Positions 45,297 through 54,669 of a stretch of DNA of 64,000 bases are shown piece by piece. The stretch is from assembly GCA_007130885.1 (NCBI GenBank), contig SLRQ01000012.1, positions 99,516 through 163,515 of the forward strand. Reading direction: 5' to 3'. The position numbers and the translations under genes were made by a program. The notes under the pieces were generated by a model, which saw only the letters and a program-made list of their open reading frames with translations, ran no database searches and had not been told where the DNA came from. The DNA comes from Deltaproteobacteria bacterium (GTDB lineage Bacteria > Myxococcota > Myxococcia > SLRQ01). Each line of letters opens with the position of its first letter. Within the stretch, counting starts at the first letter, position 1.

Positions 45297-45312
45297 TGGC
45301 ACGTATTCTGCT
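45297..45312 (+). promoter_or_regulatory. Sigma-54 (-24/-12) promoter upstream of the DUF4168 gene
   Basis: TGGCACGTATTCTGCT matches the sigma-54 consensus TGGCACG-N4-TTGCW at all but one position. The invariant GG (45298-45299) and GC (45310-45311) are separated by exactly ten bases. It reads toward the DUF4168 gene, whose ATG is 87 bases further on, and stands opposite an operon encoding a GAFTGA-type activator. Transcription would begin near 45324. Confidence 0.75.
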
Positions 45313-45398
45313 CTACCTTCGGATGTCCGATTGAAAGCTTGAAAGCAAAGCCCGTTCTCGCAACAAAAAACCCAAAACCACAGAAACAGGAAAGGACC

Positions 45399-45896
45399 AT
45401 GAGCAAGAAAAGAACCTCGAGATTTTTCGCCGTGCTGTTAGCTCTCATTCTCGTCCCGTTTGCTCTGACCGCAACGGAGCACGGACCCGGAGAGGGCACG
45501 CCGCCGGATCATGCCGGCGAGGCTGCCCCGCAGCACGGCGCCGAGCGAGCACCCGCGCAGGACCGGGGCGGTGAAGCACATCCGGCTGCACAGCCTCCAC
45601 CACCGCAAGAGCAGCCACCCACACCCGAAATCAGCGACTCGCAGCTTTCAGACTTCGTTGACGCCTACATGCGGGTGCAGGAGGTCCGAGAGCGTTATCA
45701 CGAACCTCTCACCAAAGCAGAAAGCCCGGAGGAAGCCGAGCAGATCGAGCAGCAGGCGGTGTCGGAGATGATGTCCGCCATATCCGAGGAAGGGATGGAT
45801 ATGGACACCTACAATGAGATCGCGGCCGTAATCGCGCGTGACCCGGAGATAAGCGCCCGCTTCAACGCCATGCTTCAAGACAGGCAGTCGGAGTAA
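45399..45896 (+). CDS. Exported DUF4168 family protein
   Basis: A 165-residue secreted protein. The ATG at 45399 has AGGAAAGGA before it and a clean signal peptide (RFFAVLLALILVPFALTATEHG). The frame is open 121 codons upstream through the promoter, which is a chance extension. The mature protein has a 50-residue low-complexity linker rich in His, Ala, Glu and Pro, then a helical DUF4168 domain (QLSDFVDAYMRVQEVRERY through MLQDRQ). The His-rich linker could bind metal. Predicted to be controlled by sigma-54 and the adjacent two-component system, the position held by the periplasmic ZraP in enterics, though the protein is not homologous to ZraP. Confidence 0.82.
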   Translation: MSKKRTSRFFAVLLALILVPFALTATEHGPGEGTPPDHAGEAAPQHGAERAPAQDRGGEAHPAAQPPPPQEQPPTPEISDSQLSDFVDAYMRVQEVRERYHEPLTKAESPEEAEQIEQQAVSEMMSAISEEGMDMDTYNEIAAVIARDPEISARFNAMLQDRQSE

Positions 45897-45955
45897 AGAG
45901 CAATAGAGAAGGAAAGGTAACGCACCCCTCTCACCCTCTCTCTCATTGCTCACCC

Positions 45956-45997
45956 GGCCCGCCGCTTCCTCGTCACCGAGGACGGCGGGCCTTTTTT
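45956..45997 (+). terminator. Rho-independent terminator of the DUF4168 gene, inside the 3' end of uvrB
   Basis: GGCCCGCCG at 45956-45964 pairs perfectly with CGGCGGGCC at 45983-45991. An inner CCTCG/CGAGG pair lengthens the stem, and six T follow at 45992-45997. The upper strand serves the DUF4168 gene 60 bp upstream. The 3' half is also the last codons of uvrB on the other strand. Confidence 0.9.
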
Positions 45998-48042
45998 CTG
46001 GAGCGTGCTTTTTGACGAGTCTTGCTCGATGCAACGCTCGTGAGGCCTAACGCTCGCCGCTTGAGCTCCGCGATTTGGTCTCGAAGCTCGGCGGCCCTCT
46101 CGAACTCCAGATGTGCCGCGGCTTGCCGCATCTGATCCTCGAGCCCCGAGATCTTCTCCTCCAGCCTCTCATCGTCGAGGTCCACCCACTCTTCAGCACC
46201 CTCCCAAAGCGGCTTTGCGGCCTTGGTCAGATCGCTGTAACCGCCTTCGATAGGCGAGAGATCCGTGATGGCTCGCGCTACCGTCTCGGGAGTTATCTCG
46301 TGCTCTTCATTATAGCTGCGCTGTTTCTCCCGGCGCCTATCGGTTTCCTCGATGGCCTGTCGCATCGACTTGGTTACCCTCTCGGCGTACATGATCACGA
46401 GGCCTCTCACGTTGCGCGCGGCCCTACCGATGGTCTGTATGAGACTCGTGGCGCTGCGAAGATAGCCTTCCTTATCCGCGTCGAGGACGGCAACCAGTGA
46501 CACCTCCGGCAGATCGAGCCCCTCCCGCAGCAAGTTGATGCCCACCAGGACATCAAAGTCTCCTCTTCGAAGGTCTCGAAGTATCTCCGACCTTTCGATG
46601 GTTGCGATATCGGCGTGAAGGTACCGAACCTTGACCCCGACCTCCGAATAGTACTCGGTGAGATCCTCAGCCATGCGCTTTGTCAAGGTGGTCACCAGGA
46701 CTCTCTCGTGACGCTCTACTCTGGCCCTGATCTCCTCGAGAAGATCGTCCACCTGATCCGAGACCGGCCGCACCTCCACCTCGGGATCCATTAGTCCGGT
46801 AGGCCGAATGACTTGCTCAACTATGACCCCCTGGCTCTTATCCAGCTCGTAAGAGCCCGGCGTTGCGGATACGAAGACGACCTGCCCCACCTTCTGCTCC
46901 CATTCATTGAAGGCCAGAGGCCTGTTGTCCAGAGCGGACGGGAGCCGAAACCCGTGATCGACCAGGGTCTGCTTGCGAGATCTGTCCCCCTTGTACATGG
47001 CACCGATCTGCGGAACGGTTTGGTGCGACTCGTCCACGAAAAGCAGGAAGTTCTTGGGAAAGTACTCCACAAGTGTAGGAGGCGGCTCTCCCGGCGCCCG
47101 GCCCGAAAGCCACCGGGAGTAGTTCTCGACGCCGGAGCAGTAACCCATTTGAACCAGCATCTCCAAGTCGTAGGTGGTGCGCTGCTCCAAACGTTGCGCC
47201 TCGAGAAGCCTGCCTTGGCCCCGGAGTTCGGCTAGCCGATCCCGCAACTCTTCTCTAATGCCTCTTATGGCAAACTCCCGCCGCTCCGGGGCGGTGACGT
47301 AGTGGGACCCCGGAAAGATGTGCACTTTGTCCAGCTCATCCAGGACCTTGCCTCGCAACGGGTCTATCTCGCGGATTGCCTCGATCTCATCGCCGAACAT
47401 CTCGATACGAATGGCCCGATCCTCCTCATACATTGGGAAAACCTCGAGCGTATCGCCTCGAACCCGGAAGGTGCCCCGATGGAAGTCGACGTCATTGCGC
47501 TGATACTGGATCGCGGTGAGATCCCTCATAATGCGGTCACGCTCGACCTCGTCGCCTCGAGCCAAACCCACCGCCATTCCGTAATACGCCTCCGCTGTAC
47601 CCAGCCCATAAATACAAGAAACGGATGAGACGATAAGAACGTCGTTCCTGGTCAGCAGCGCATGAGTGGCGGCGTGCCTCAGGCGATCTATCTCGTCGTT
47701 TATGGAGGAGTCCTTTTCTATGTACGTATCCGTCGAGGGAACATACGCCTCCGGCTGGTAATAGTCGTAGTAAGAGACGAAATAGTGGACTGCGTTTTCC
47801 GGAAACAGCTCCTTGAACTCGCCATATAGCTGGGCAGCCAAGGTTTTGTTGTGAGCCATCACCAGCGTGGGCCGGTTGAGCCGCTCGATTGCGTGAGCCA
47901 TCGTAAAGGTTTTCCCCGTACCTGTAGCTCCAAGCAAAACCTGCCAGGGATCACCCGCGGCGACACCGCGCACCAAATCCTCGATGGCGGCAGGTTGGTC
48001 ACCCTTGGGAGAGAGGTCGGTAGCTAGTCGAAAAGCCGGCAT
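45973..48042 (-). CDS. uvrB: Excinuclease ABC subunit B
   Basis: Damage-verifying helicase of nucleotide excision repair. The 689-residue protein shows [10 protein letters not shown], Walker [16 protein letters not shown], the beta-hairpin [33 protein letters not shown], the DESH box, [11 protein letters not shown], the C-terminal helicase motifs ([24 protein letters not shown]) and a UVR motif ([24 protein letters not shown]). The last 25 residues are Lys/Arg-rich ([16 protein letters not shown]) and partly encoded by the terminator hairpin of the convergent gene. Confidence 0.97.
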   Translation of the reverse strand: MPAFRLATDLSPKGDQPAAIEDLVRGVAAGDPWQVLLGATGTGKTFTMAHAIERLNRPTLVMAHNKTLAAQLYGEFKELFPENAVHYFVSYYDYYQPEAYVPSTDTYIEKDSSINDEIDRLRHAATHALLTRNDVLIVSSVSCIYGLGTAEAYYGMAVGLARGDEVERDRIMRDLTAIQYQRNDVDFHRGTFRVRGDTLEVFPMYEEDRAIRIEMFGDEIEAIREIDPLRGKVLDELDKVHIFPGSHYVTAPERREFAIRGIREELRDRLAELRGQGRLLEAQRLEQRTTYDLEMLVQMGYCSGVENYSRWLSGRAPGEPPPTLVEYFPKNFLLFVDESHQTVPQIGAMYKGDRSRKQTLVDHGFRLPSALDNRPLAFNEWEQKVGQVVFVSATPGSYELDKSQGVIVEQVIRPTGLMDPEVEVRPVSDQVDDLLEEIRARVERHERVLVTTLTKRMAEDLTEYYSEVGVKVRYLHADIATIERSEILRDLRRGDFDVLVGINLLREGLDLPEVSLVAVLDADKEGYLRSATSLIQTIGRAARNVRGLVIMYAERVTKSMRQAIEETDRRREKQRSYNEEHEITPETVARAITDLSPIEGGYSDLTKAAKPLWEGAEEWVDLDDERLEEKISGLEDQMRQAAAHLEFERAAELRDQIAELKRRALGLTSVASSKTRQKARSRKKARRPR

Positions 48043-48110
48043 GAGGAGTCAACACCTGGGAGAGTCTAGTGCCGCTTCGGCGACAAAACTCCCCTTTGTT
48101 CAACACACAC

Positions 48111-49580
48111 CTAACCGACGGACCATTCCGTGCCCAGTGGAGTATCCTTGATCCGTACGCCCTTTGCGGCCAGCTCGTCTCGTATGGCATCGGCCCGTGC
48201 GAAGTCCTTGTCCCTACGGGCCGCGGCACGCTCATCGAGAAGTCTCTCGACCTCCCCGGAGTCGATTCCCTTCGCGGCGGCCCCACGCGCATCGTCGGCA
48301 TCAAGCCATTCGCCGGGCTCCCGGCGAACTAGTCCGAGCACCTCAACGACAGCCAAAAGCTCGGCACGAGCATGCCCCAAACAGACCGCGGCCGCTTCGC
48401 CATCGAGCGTACCCGCCTCGATGCCGTCGCAAAGCTCGTTCATGAAAACGAAGGCATCCGAGAGCGAGCCCAGCGCTCCGGCCGTATTGAGATCGTCGTC
48501 CATTGCTGCGACGAATCCCTCTCGAATGGCCTCGAACCGCCTCGTCCACTCCGCGGGCAGCGACATTTCGGAAGGCTCCTTGAAACGATCGAGAGTACGC
48601 GATACCCGAGCAAGCGTCTCGTACTGGTAACGCACTCTCTTTCGTGCCTCCCACAAGGCACTGTCCGCGAAGTTGATTGGGGAACGGTAATGCACTGACA
48701 ACAGCAGGTACCTAATGACCTCCGGATCGAACTGGTCCAGAAGATCCCTCACGGTGAAGAAGTTGCCGAGCGACTTCGACATCTTCTCCTCGTTTATGTT
48801 TACGAAGCCGTTGTGCATCCAGTAGCGGGCGAAAGGTTTCTTGGTCACGACCTCCGATTGGGCAATCTCGTTCTCGTGATGAGGAAACACCAGGTCCGCG
48901 CCGCCGGCATGAATGTCGAGCGTTTCGCCAAGATAGACCATGGCCATGGCGGAGCATTCTATGTGCCAGCCGGGTCGCCCGCTCCCCCAAGGGCTGTCCC
49001 ACGACGGTTCGCCGGGCTTGGCGGCCTTCCACAGGACAAAGTCGAGTGGATCGCGCTTCTTCTCCCCGGGCTCGACGCGAGCCCCCGCCCTCATCTTCTC
49101 GGTTCTTCTTCCCGAAAGCTTTCCATAAGCAGGAAAGGACTTGACCGAGAAGTAAACATCGCCGCCCGCCTCGTAGGCTGCCCCCGCCTCCACGAGCTCT
49201 TCCACAAGCGACACAATGGAGTCCATGTGCTCGGTCACCTTTGGAGCAAGATCCGGCCTCTCGACCCCGAGCCTCCCCATGTCCTCATCGAACGCCTGGA
49301 TGTTGTCTTTCGCAATCTTTGAGGGCTCTTGATTCCTCTCCGCGGCGCGCTCGATGATCTTGTCATCGATATCGGTGTAGTTGCGCACGTACGTCACATC
49401 CAACCCTGTAAAACGCAGGTAACGAACCACTGTATCCCAAACCACATAACAGCGCGCATGCCCCAGATGGGCGAGATCGTAGACGGTCGGACCACACACG
49501 TACATCCGAACCTGGTTTGGATGAAGCGGAGTGAATGGTTCCTTCTTCCTGGTAGCTGTATTGAAGACTCGAAGGTTCAT
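48111..49580 (-). CDS. cysS: Cysteinyl-tRNA synthetase
   Basis: The 489-residue class I synthetase starts at ATG 49580 (MNLRVFNTATRKK); the longer frame to 49736 has no similarity. It has the HIGH-type motif YDLAHLGHARCYVVWD, the zinc ligand Cys in MYVCGPTVY, GWHIECSAMAM and HHENEIAQSE, the KMSKSLGN loop, and the C-terminal DALR anticodon region with RDKDFARADAIRDELAAKGV. Length is normal. It follows a membrane protein gene on the same strand after 136 bp. Confidence 0.96.
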   Translation of the reverse strand: MNLRVFNTATRKKEPFTPLHPNQVRMYVCGPTVYDLAHLGHARCYVVWDTVVRYLRFTGLDVTYVRNYTDIDDKIIERAAERNQEPSKIAKDNIQAFDEDMGRLGVERPDLAPKVTEHMDSIVSLVEELVEAGAAYEAGGDVYFSVKSFPAYGKLSGRRTEKMRAGARVEPGEKKRDPLDFVLWKAAKPGEPSWDSPWGSGRPGWHIECSAMAMVYLGETLDIHAGGADLVFPHHENEIAQSEVVTKKPFARYWMHNGFVNINEEKMSKSLGNFFTVRDLLDQFDPEVIRYLLLSVHYRSPINFADSALWEARKRVRYQYETLARVSRTLDRFKEPSEMSLPAEWTRRFEAIREGFVAAMDDDLNTAGALGSLSDAFVFMNELCDGIEAGTLDGEAAAVCLGHARAELLAVVEVLGLVRREPGEWLDADDARGAAAKGIDSGEVERLLDERAAARRDKDFARADAIRDELAAKGVRIKDTPLGTEWSVG

Positions 49581-49716
49581 TTCAATGAGATGAATAGCAC
49601 CTCGCGCGCTGTACCGAAAGCCGCCGGCACAAGAGAAGCGTAAATGCGGAACAGAAAGAGGCCGAATCGAAAGCCTGGTTCGAACCAAGCGGACATACGA
49701 GGGAGTGTTCTCGCGG

Positions 49717-50427
49717 CTACCTTCGACGGCCAACAAACCGCCGCACCAGCATCACCAGGTTCAGCACGAGAATTCCAGCAATGACCACTGAAGCCACCGG
49801 CACCCACCAAAGCGACTTCGGTTCCACGCCGTCCAGCAATATCCAAGCCGGGTCGTTGAACTGGAAACGTCCCCTCTCCTCGAAAAACGACCGAAGACGC
49901 GCAAACTGCCGCTCCTCCCTCAAATCGAGCAGCATACCCTTACCAGTGTAGACGGGGTGCTCGTCGCCTTCCCTGACCGCTTGTTCGTCGAGACGTTCCC
50001 TGACGAAGACCCTTGTACCGATGAGATGATAAACCCTGTAGCGTTTTCCCAACTGCTTGTACTGGGCCTGCAAAAAGCCCGGCAAGCCGGTGATTTGGAC
50101 AAACGCGTTCTCTTCCGCCAAGGAGAGATCGTAACCTTCTTCCTCGCAACCAAGACTGATTGGTTCAGAAGCAGCGAAAAAATACATGAAATCGCCGCTC
50201 ATGCTCCACAAGAGCCAACCGCAAATCCCGATCACCAAGACCATCAGAACGGGACTTCTCCAAGCTGCCGGCCTGCGGGCATAGCGCTCCACCTGAGCCT
50301 CGAAGTCATCAGGCGGTCCGTCCGGCCCCCCCTTAGGGGCTGGGTTGGAACCTCCGGTTCCTACCGTCTCCGAAGCGGAATCGTGAGAGCGGGCGGTTTT
50401 ATCGGATTTCCGGGACATGCTCGCCAA
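49717..50427 (-). CDS. Two-pass membrane protein, unrecognised
   Basis: A 236-residue protein with a hydrophilic, Ser/Gly/Pro-rich N-terminus (about 55 residues). One membrane segment (VLMVLVIGICGWLLW) is followed by an extracytoplasmic domain of about 125 residues with charged beta-like strands (ISLGCEEEGYDLSLAEENAFVQITGLPG, KRYRVYHLIGTRVFVRERL), and a second membrane segment near the end (VASVVIAGILVLNLVMLV) precedes a basic tail. I do not recognise the family. It is encoded between carD and cysS on the same strand, 20 bp after carD. Confidence 0.75.
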   Translation of the reverse strand: MASMSRKSDKTARSHDSASETVGTGGSNPAPKGGPDGPPDDFEAQVERYARRPAAWRSPVLMVLVIGICGWLLWSMSGDFMYFFAASEPISLGCEEEGYDLSLAEENAFVQITGLPGFLQAQYKQLGKRYRVYHLIGTRVFVRERLDEQAVREGDEHPVYTGKGMLLDLREERQFARLRSFFEERGRFQFNDPAWILLDGVEPKSLWWVPVASVVIAGILVLNLVMLVRRFVGRRR

Positions 50428-50447
50428 GGAGTACTCCAGAAACCGCC

Positions 50448-50933
50448 TCAGGCGCTAGCAAAGATTTTTTCGAAGTCTTTCTCAATGTCCTCCTCGTCAC
50501 AGTTCTTGGCTATCGCCAGCTCCTTGACGAGCAAGGTGCGAGCGGTATCGAACATCTTTCGCTCGCCGAAAGACAGGTCCTTGTCGAACTTGAGTATGTA
50601 CAGGTCACGCAAGACCTCGGCTATCTCGAATACGCTGCCGGTCTTGATCTTCTCCATGTACTCCCGGTAACGCCGGTTCCATGTCGTGGCATCGACCGCG
50701 ACATCCTTCATTCTCAAGATCTTGTAGACTTGCTTGACCATCTCCGAGTCTATGACGTCTCGGAGTCCCACCAATCCGACCTTGTTTATAGGGATCATTA
50801 TGCGCATTCCGTTGTCCAGAATGCGCAGCACGTAGAAGCTCTGGCGCTGGCCCATGATCTCCTTGTGCTCGATACCCATGACTTCGCCCACCCCTTGTCC
50901 GGGATAGACGGCCTTATCTCCGATTTTGAACAT
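50448..50933 (-). CDS. cdnL: CarD/CdnL family transcriptional regulator
   Basis: A 161-residue protein of the CarD_CdnL_TRCF type: N-terminal RNA polymerase-interacting domain (FKIGDKAVYPGQGVGEVMGIE, RIMIPINKVGLVGLRDVI) and a C-terminal helical domain (TWNRRYREYMEKIKTGSVFEIAEVLRDLYIL, LSFGERKMFDTARTLLVKELAIAK). Proteins of this family stabilise the open promoter complex and are essential in Myxococcus and mycobacteria. The second ATG (50933) is chosen because an AAAGG stands 8 bases before it. It lacks the HMGA-like tail of true CarD, which makes CdnL the better name. Confidence 0.93.
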   Translation of the reverse strand: MFKIGDKAVYPGQGVGEVMGIEHKEIMGQRQSFYVLRILDNGMRIMIPINKVGLVGLRDVIDSEMVKQVYKILRMKDVAVDATTWNRRYREYMEKIKTGSVFEIAEVLRDLYILKFDKDLSFGERKMFDTARTLLVKELAIAKNCDEEDIEKDFEKIFASA

Positions 50934-51223
50934 CTGCATGACCTTTGGTCATCCTCCGCGGGGACCGTAATGTAGCGCCTTGCCGCTTTCGCGTCCGGCC
51001 GTCGAGGAGTGTCCCTGCCCCTCGAACTCGGGCAACTTGAGTCTAGACCCGGCCAGCACCTACATCGTACCACACACAACCACATACACGTAAAGCGTCC
51101 ACCAAAGGGACAATAATCAGGGTATCACATGTTGTCAGCACCTGTCAATACCCCACTCTCACCCCCTAAACCCTTCCTAAAAGCGTCCGTGGCCCAGAAT
51201 GTGCTTGAAACAAGCACCTCTCC

Positions 51224-53812
51224 ATGGCCATTCCCAGCGAAAAACCTACTCCAATTAGGTCTCGCAGCAGCAGCTTGCTTCTGATAATCGCCTTTTCCCT
51301 CTGGGCTGGGACCGCCGCCGGGCTCGAGGCCACGACATTTTCCGCCTTTGTCTTGGGGTTCGCCCTCATCATCGTTGTTTCGGCCTTTCTCTTTTGCCGC
51401 ATGAGGAGCGAGCGCGCAGGGGCAATGGGAGCCTTTGTGTTGGTGCCCGCGGCTCTGCTTGCAGGGATTGGAAATGGGGCATCGTCTCGTCCGGAAACCG
51501 GCCGGCTGGTCCCCCAAACGGACCAGAGGGCCTACTTCTCCGGAACAGTCTGGGAAGTTGAGCATCTCTACTGGGGCCGCCGTGCCACAATCGACCTCTC
51601 CAGCATCGACGAAGTGACCGTGAAGGCACGAGTGAGGCTAACCCTGCCGGAGAGCGCTCCAAGCTTTCGCAGCGGCGACTTCATCACCGGTTATGGCCAA
51701 ATGCTGACTCCCACGCCGCCGAAGAACCCCGGCGAGTTCGATCTGCCCGCGGCGTTGGAACAGCGGGGAATCCAAGCCATAGGAAGAGCTCACGACTTAG
51801 CTCGCATCAGCTCTGGCCGAAGCTCGCTGACCCGCCGGGTCGATGCCGGCAGGGACAGGGTACGACAAGCTACAAAGCGCGCGGCTGTCAGAGCTTATGG
51901 AGTTGGTGATCGGTACGCCGATGAGAGACTTCGCGTCGAGGGAGTCCTTCGAGCGCTCTCCCTCGGCGAAGGCGCCGCGGTCCCTGCCCATGCAAGGAAG
52001 AGCTTCGCTTCCGCCGGTCTAGCCCACCTGCTCGCGGTCTCGGGCCTGCACCTTGGCCTTTTCGCCGCCGGCCTCTTCGCCGTCGTTCGCTGGCTGATGC
52101 TCCTTCTGCCGGGGAGAAGCGAAGCCGGGCCGCGAGCAGCGCTAATTATCGCTCCGGTCGTGGGACTGCTGGTAACGTGGGTAGGCCATCCTCCCTCCGC
52201 TACCCGAGCCGGCCTGATGGCACTTGTCGTCTTGGGCGCGGTAGCCATGCGCCGCCGCCTGTCGGCTTGGACGTCTCTAGCCTTGGCTGCGATTTGTCTC
52301 ATCGTGCTCCAGCCACCTCTATGCCTGCGGCCGGGCTTTCAGCTCTCTTTCGCGGCGGTAGCCGGGCTTCTTGCTATTGCCGGACGCCAACTGCGCCACG
52401 CAGATGCTCCCGCCCCGCGTGGCGGGTTGTGGCGAAGGACGCGTACGCTTGGCGAGGTTACACTCGCGGCCACTTTGGCTACCGCGCCTCTTTGCGCGAT
52501 TCATTTCCAGATGGTTCCGCTGCTTGGAAACCTAGCCAATCTCGTGGCTGTTCCACTGACGAGTCTGGTAGTACCTTCCGTTGCGGCCGCTACTGTTTCG
52601 ACCCTGGTTGCAGGTGAGGCGGCCGACCCCCTTTGGATTCCGGCAACGCTGGGCGTTCAGTTACTCCTGCTCATAGCACAGTGGGCATCCGACCTGCCCG
52701 CTGCTTCGGTTTATGCGCCTTCTCCTGGAGTGCCGGCGCTCTTCGCGAGCGTGCTTGGGCTTTTCTTGGCCGCTCGAAAAACGAGGCCTCTTCACAGAGT
52801 CGCGGCGACCATGCTCGTACTCTTGCCTCTGGTGCTATCGGGAATGGTTGAACGCCGCGAGCCGCCCGACGCCCCATTGGAAGTGGTTTTTCTTTCCGTG
52901 GGCCACGGCGACTCCACCCTCGTTCGGACCGCCAAGGGGGATATTCTCATCGATGCCGGAGGCAGCAGATCGGAACACTTCGATGTTGGAGAGCGACGAG
53001 TAGTACCAGCGCTACGGGCCCTCGGTGTCGACCGGCTCGAGGCCGTCATAGTGACACATTGGCATATCGACCATTTCGGGGGAATCCCAGCGGTGCTGGA
53101 TGCCTTTCCGGTTGCAACGCTATTCCACGGGACGCACTCGCTCGATGAGGCCCACTTGGACATCATCGCCCATGCCGAACGGCGAGGCTCGACCATCCAT
53201 CGAGCATGCCGTGATCCGTTGCCGGACCTCGCCCCAGCCGTGGTCGAATGTGTTCATCCCCATGAGCCGCCATCCCATCTGTCCCATAACGACGCCAGCA
53301 TCGTCTTGCGTGTCGATATGGGAGATGTCAGCTTTCTGTTTACCGGCGACATAGAATCGGAGGCCGAGTCCTTGATTTTGAAAGAGGGACGTTCGATCGC
53401 AGCCACCGTGGTCAAAGCACCGCATCACGGCAGCAGCACCTCTTCCACCCAGCCTTTCGTCAATGCGACGGGCGCTGATCATGTGGTCTTCTCGAGCGGG
53501 AGAGCATCAACCGGCTTTCCAAGCCCAAAGGTCGTGGAGCGCTGGTTGGACGCCGAAGCAATACCCTGGTGGACACACCATCATGGAGCGGTGCATTTCA
53601 AGACCGACGGCTACTCGTTGGAGGTTCGCCCCTTTCTCGATCACGTGGAGCCCAGGCCGGCGAGAGCCTCATTGGAAGCCCGGACAACTCGAAGAAGCAA
53701 CAGGCCTGCGCAAACAAAAGCAAGGCTCTCTCTACCAGCCGCTGCGACCGCCCATCGCGAGCTCGCACCTTACCGGATGTCTTACGAGGAAGATCATGTT
53801 CAAACGCAATAA
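51224..53812 (+). CDS. comEC: DNA internalization competence protein ComEC/Rec2
   Basis: Inner-membrane channel for transforming single-stranded DNA. The 862-residue protein has an N-terminal membrane part and DUF4131 region (residues 20-190), a competence domain (AGLAHLLAVSGLHLGLFAAGLF, then about eight membrane segments, GHPPSATRAGLMAL, LCLRPGFQLSFAAVAGLLAI) and a C-terminal MBL domain (VVFLSVGHGDSTLVR, VTHWHIDHFGG, LLFTGDIESEAE-like strand, APHHGSSTSST). All three parts are intact. A hydrophilic Arg-rich tail of about 50 residues follows. Its end overlaps the FHA gene by 17 bp. The organism is therefore probably naturally competent. Confidence 0.95.
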   Translation: MAIPSEKPTPIRSRSSSLLLIIAFSLWAGTAAGLEATTFSAFVLGFALIIVVSAFLFCRMRSERAGAMGAFVLVPAALLAGIGNGASSRPETGRLVPQTDQRAYFSGTVWEVEHLYWGRRATIDLSSIDEVTVKARVRLTLPESAPSFRSGDFITGYGQMLTPTPPKNPGEFDLPAALEQRGIQAIGRAHDLARISSGRSSLTRRVDAGRDRVRQATKRAAVRAYGVGDRYADERLRVEGVLRALSLGEGAAVPAHARKSFASAGLAHLLAVSGLHLGLFAAGLFAVVRWLMLLLPGRSEAGPRAALIIAPVVGLLVTWVGHPPSATRAGLMALVVLGAVAMRRRLSAWTSLALAAICLIVLQPPLCLRPGFQLSFAAVAGLLAIAGRQLRHADAPAPRGGLWRRTRTLGEVTLAATLATAPLCAIHFQMVPLLGNLANLVAVPLTSLVVPSVAAATVSTLVAGEAADPLWIPATLGVQLLLLIAQWASDLPAASVYAPSPGVPALFASVLGLFLAARKTRPLHRVAATMLVLLPLVLSGMVERREPPDAPLEVVFLSVGHGDSTLVRTAKGDILIDAGGSRSEHFDVGERRVVPALRALGVDRLEAVIVTHWHIDHFGGIPAVLDAFPVATLFHGTHSLDEAHLDIIAHAERRGSTIHRACRDPLPDLAPAVVECVHPHEPPSHLSHNDASIVLRVDMGDVSFLFTGDIESEAESLILKEGRSIAATVVKAPHHGSSTSSTQPFVNATGADHVVFSSGRASTGFPSPKVVERWLDAEAIPWWTHHHGAVHFKTDGYSLEVRPFLDHVEPRPARASLEARTTRRSNRPAQTKARLSLPAAATAHRELAPYRMSYEEDHVQTQ

Positions 53813-54611
53813 AGTTCTCCTCGCGGATCCCGAAGAAATCCGAGAGACGCTGTCCCTACCTACGTCCGTGAGCCTCGACTCTTCTTTAGATGACCTCATC
53901 CTCGAGATTGGCGACAAAGACGCAGGATGCCTCTTCTTGAACGGCCGGCCTCTCCCAGCAGGTCGACGAGTACTTCTAGAGGGAGAGGAGCTACGTCATG
54001 GGCGACGCCGGATCATCATCGCCGGTAAGCGAGACGCTGAAATGAGCGACCTGCGGCCGAGAAATCCGTCCCCATCCGGTCAGCCCCCCGACTTTGCGAC
54101 CGGCCGAGGCACTCGTGCAATCGGCTTGGCCGCTTTTGCCTCGCCTTTAGCAATTCCGATCAACACCGGCCCCTGCCTCGTGATTCTAGAGGGCGAAGCA
54201 GCCGGACGTCGCTGGCCGTTGACACAGGGCTCCCAGATCGTGGGCCGAGGGGTGGACGCGGACATCGTGATACCCCACTCCACTGTGTCTCGACGACACG
54301 CGCGGATCCGCGCCGACAAAGAGACGATCTCCATGGAAGACCTAGGCAGCCGTCACGGAGTACGAGCCGAGAAGCGACTGCTGAAAAGTGAGCGCGTGCT
54401 GCGCCGGGACATCGAAGTCGTGCTTGGAATGGCACGAGTGAAGATACTTCTTGGAAGCAAGCCCGGCCCACCAGAGCAGGCACCTCATGACCCCCGCTCT
54501 TTTTCCGGGGACCGCGATGGCCTTGGAAAGAGAGACCATTTCTACACTGTGGCCGCCCTGGCACTACTCATGCTGGGCAGCGTCGTGTCCACCCTAGCTC
54601 TCGCCTCTTGA
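53796..54611 (+). CDS. FHA-domain protein with C-terminal membrane anchor
   Basis: A 271-residue protein starting at ATG 53796, 17 bp inside comEC, with a GAGGA upstream. Residues 1-80 are a charged domain with a LVLADPEEIRETLSL-type strand pattern. A Pro-rich linker leads to an FHA domain (about 130-225: IVGRGVDADIVIPHSTVSRRHARI, DLGSRHGVRAEKRLL), which binds phosphothreonine peptides. The tail has one membrane segment at the end (FYTVAALALLMLGSVVSTLALA), giving a tail-anchored topology. Co-translation with ComEC suggests a phospho-regulated link to DNA uptake, which is inference. Confidence 0.85.
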   Translation: MFKRNKVLLADPEEIRETLSLPTSVSLDSSLDDLILEIGDKDAGCLFLNGRPLPAGRRVLLEGEELRHGRRRIIIAGKRDAEMSDLRPRNPSPSGQPPDFATGRGTRAIGLAAFASPLAIPINTGPCLVILEGEAAGRRWPLTQGSQIVGRGVDADIVIPHSTVSRRHARIRADKETISMEDLGSRHGVRAEKRLLKSERVLRRDIEVVLGMARVKILLGSKPGPPEQAPHDPRSFSGDRDGLGKRDHFYTVAALALLMLGSVVSTLALAS

Positions 54612-54669
54612 CAGCTCCAAACAGGCGCCTGCCGAATTCGGGACAGACGCTCATAAACGCCCCCATGGT

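Noticed and set aside
49676..49687. Perfect palindrome TGGTTCGAACCA, similar to a tRNA T-arm
   Set aside because: No acceptor, D or anticodon arms can be drawn around it on either strand.
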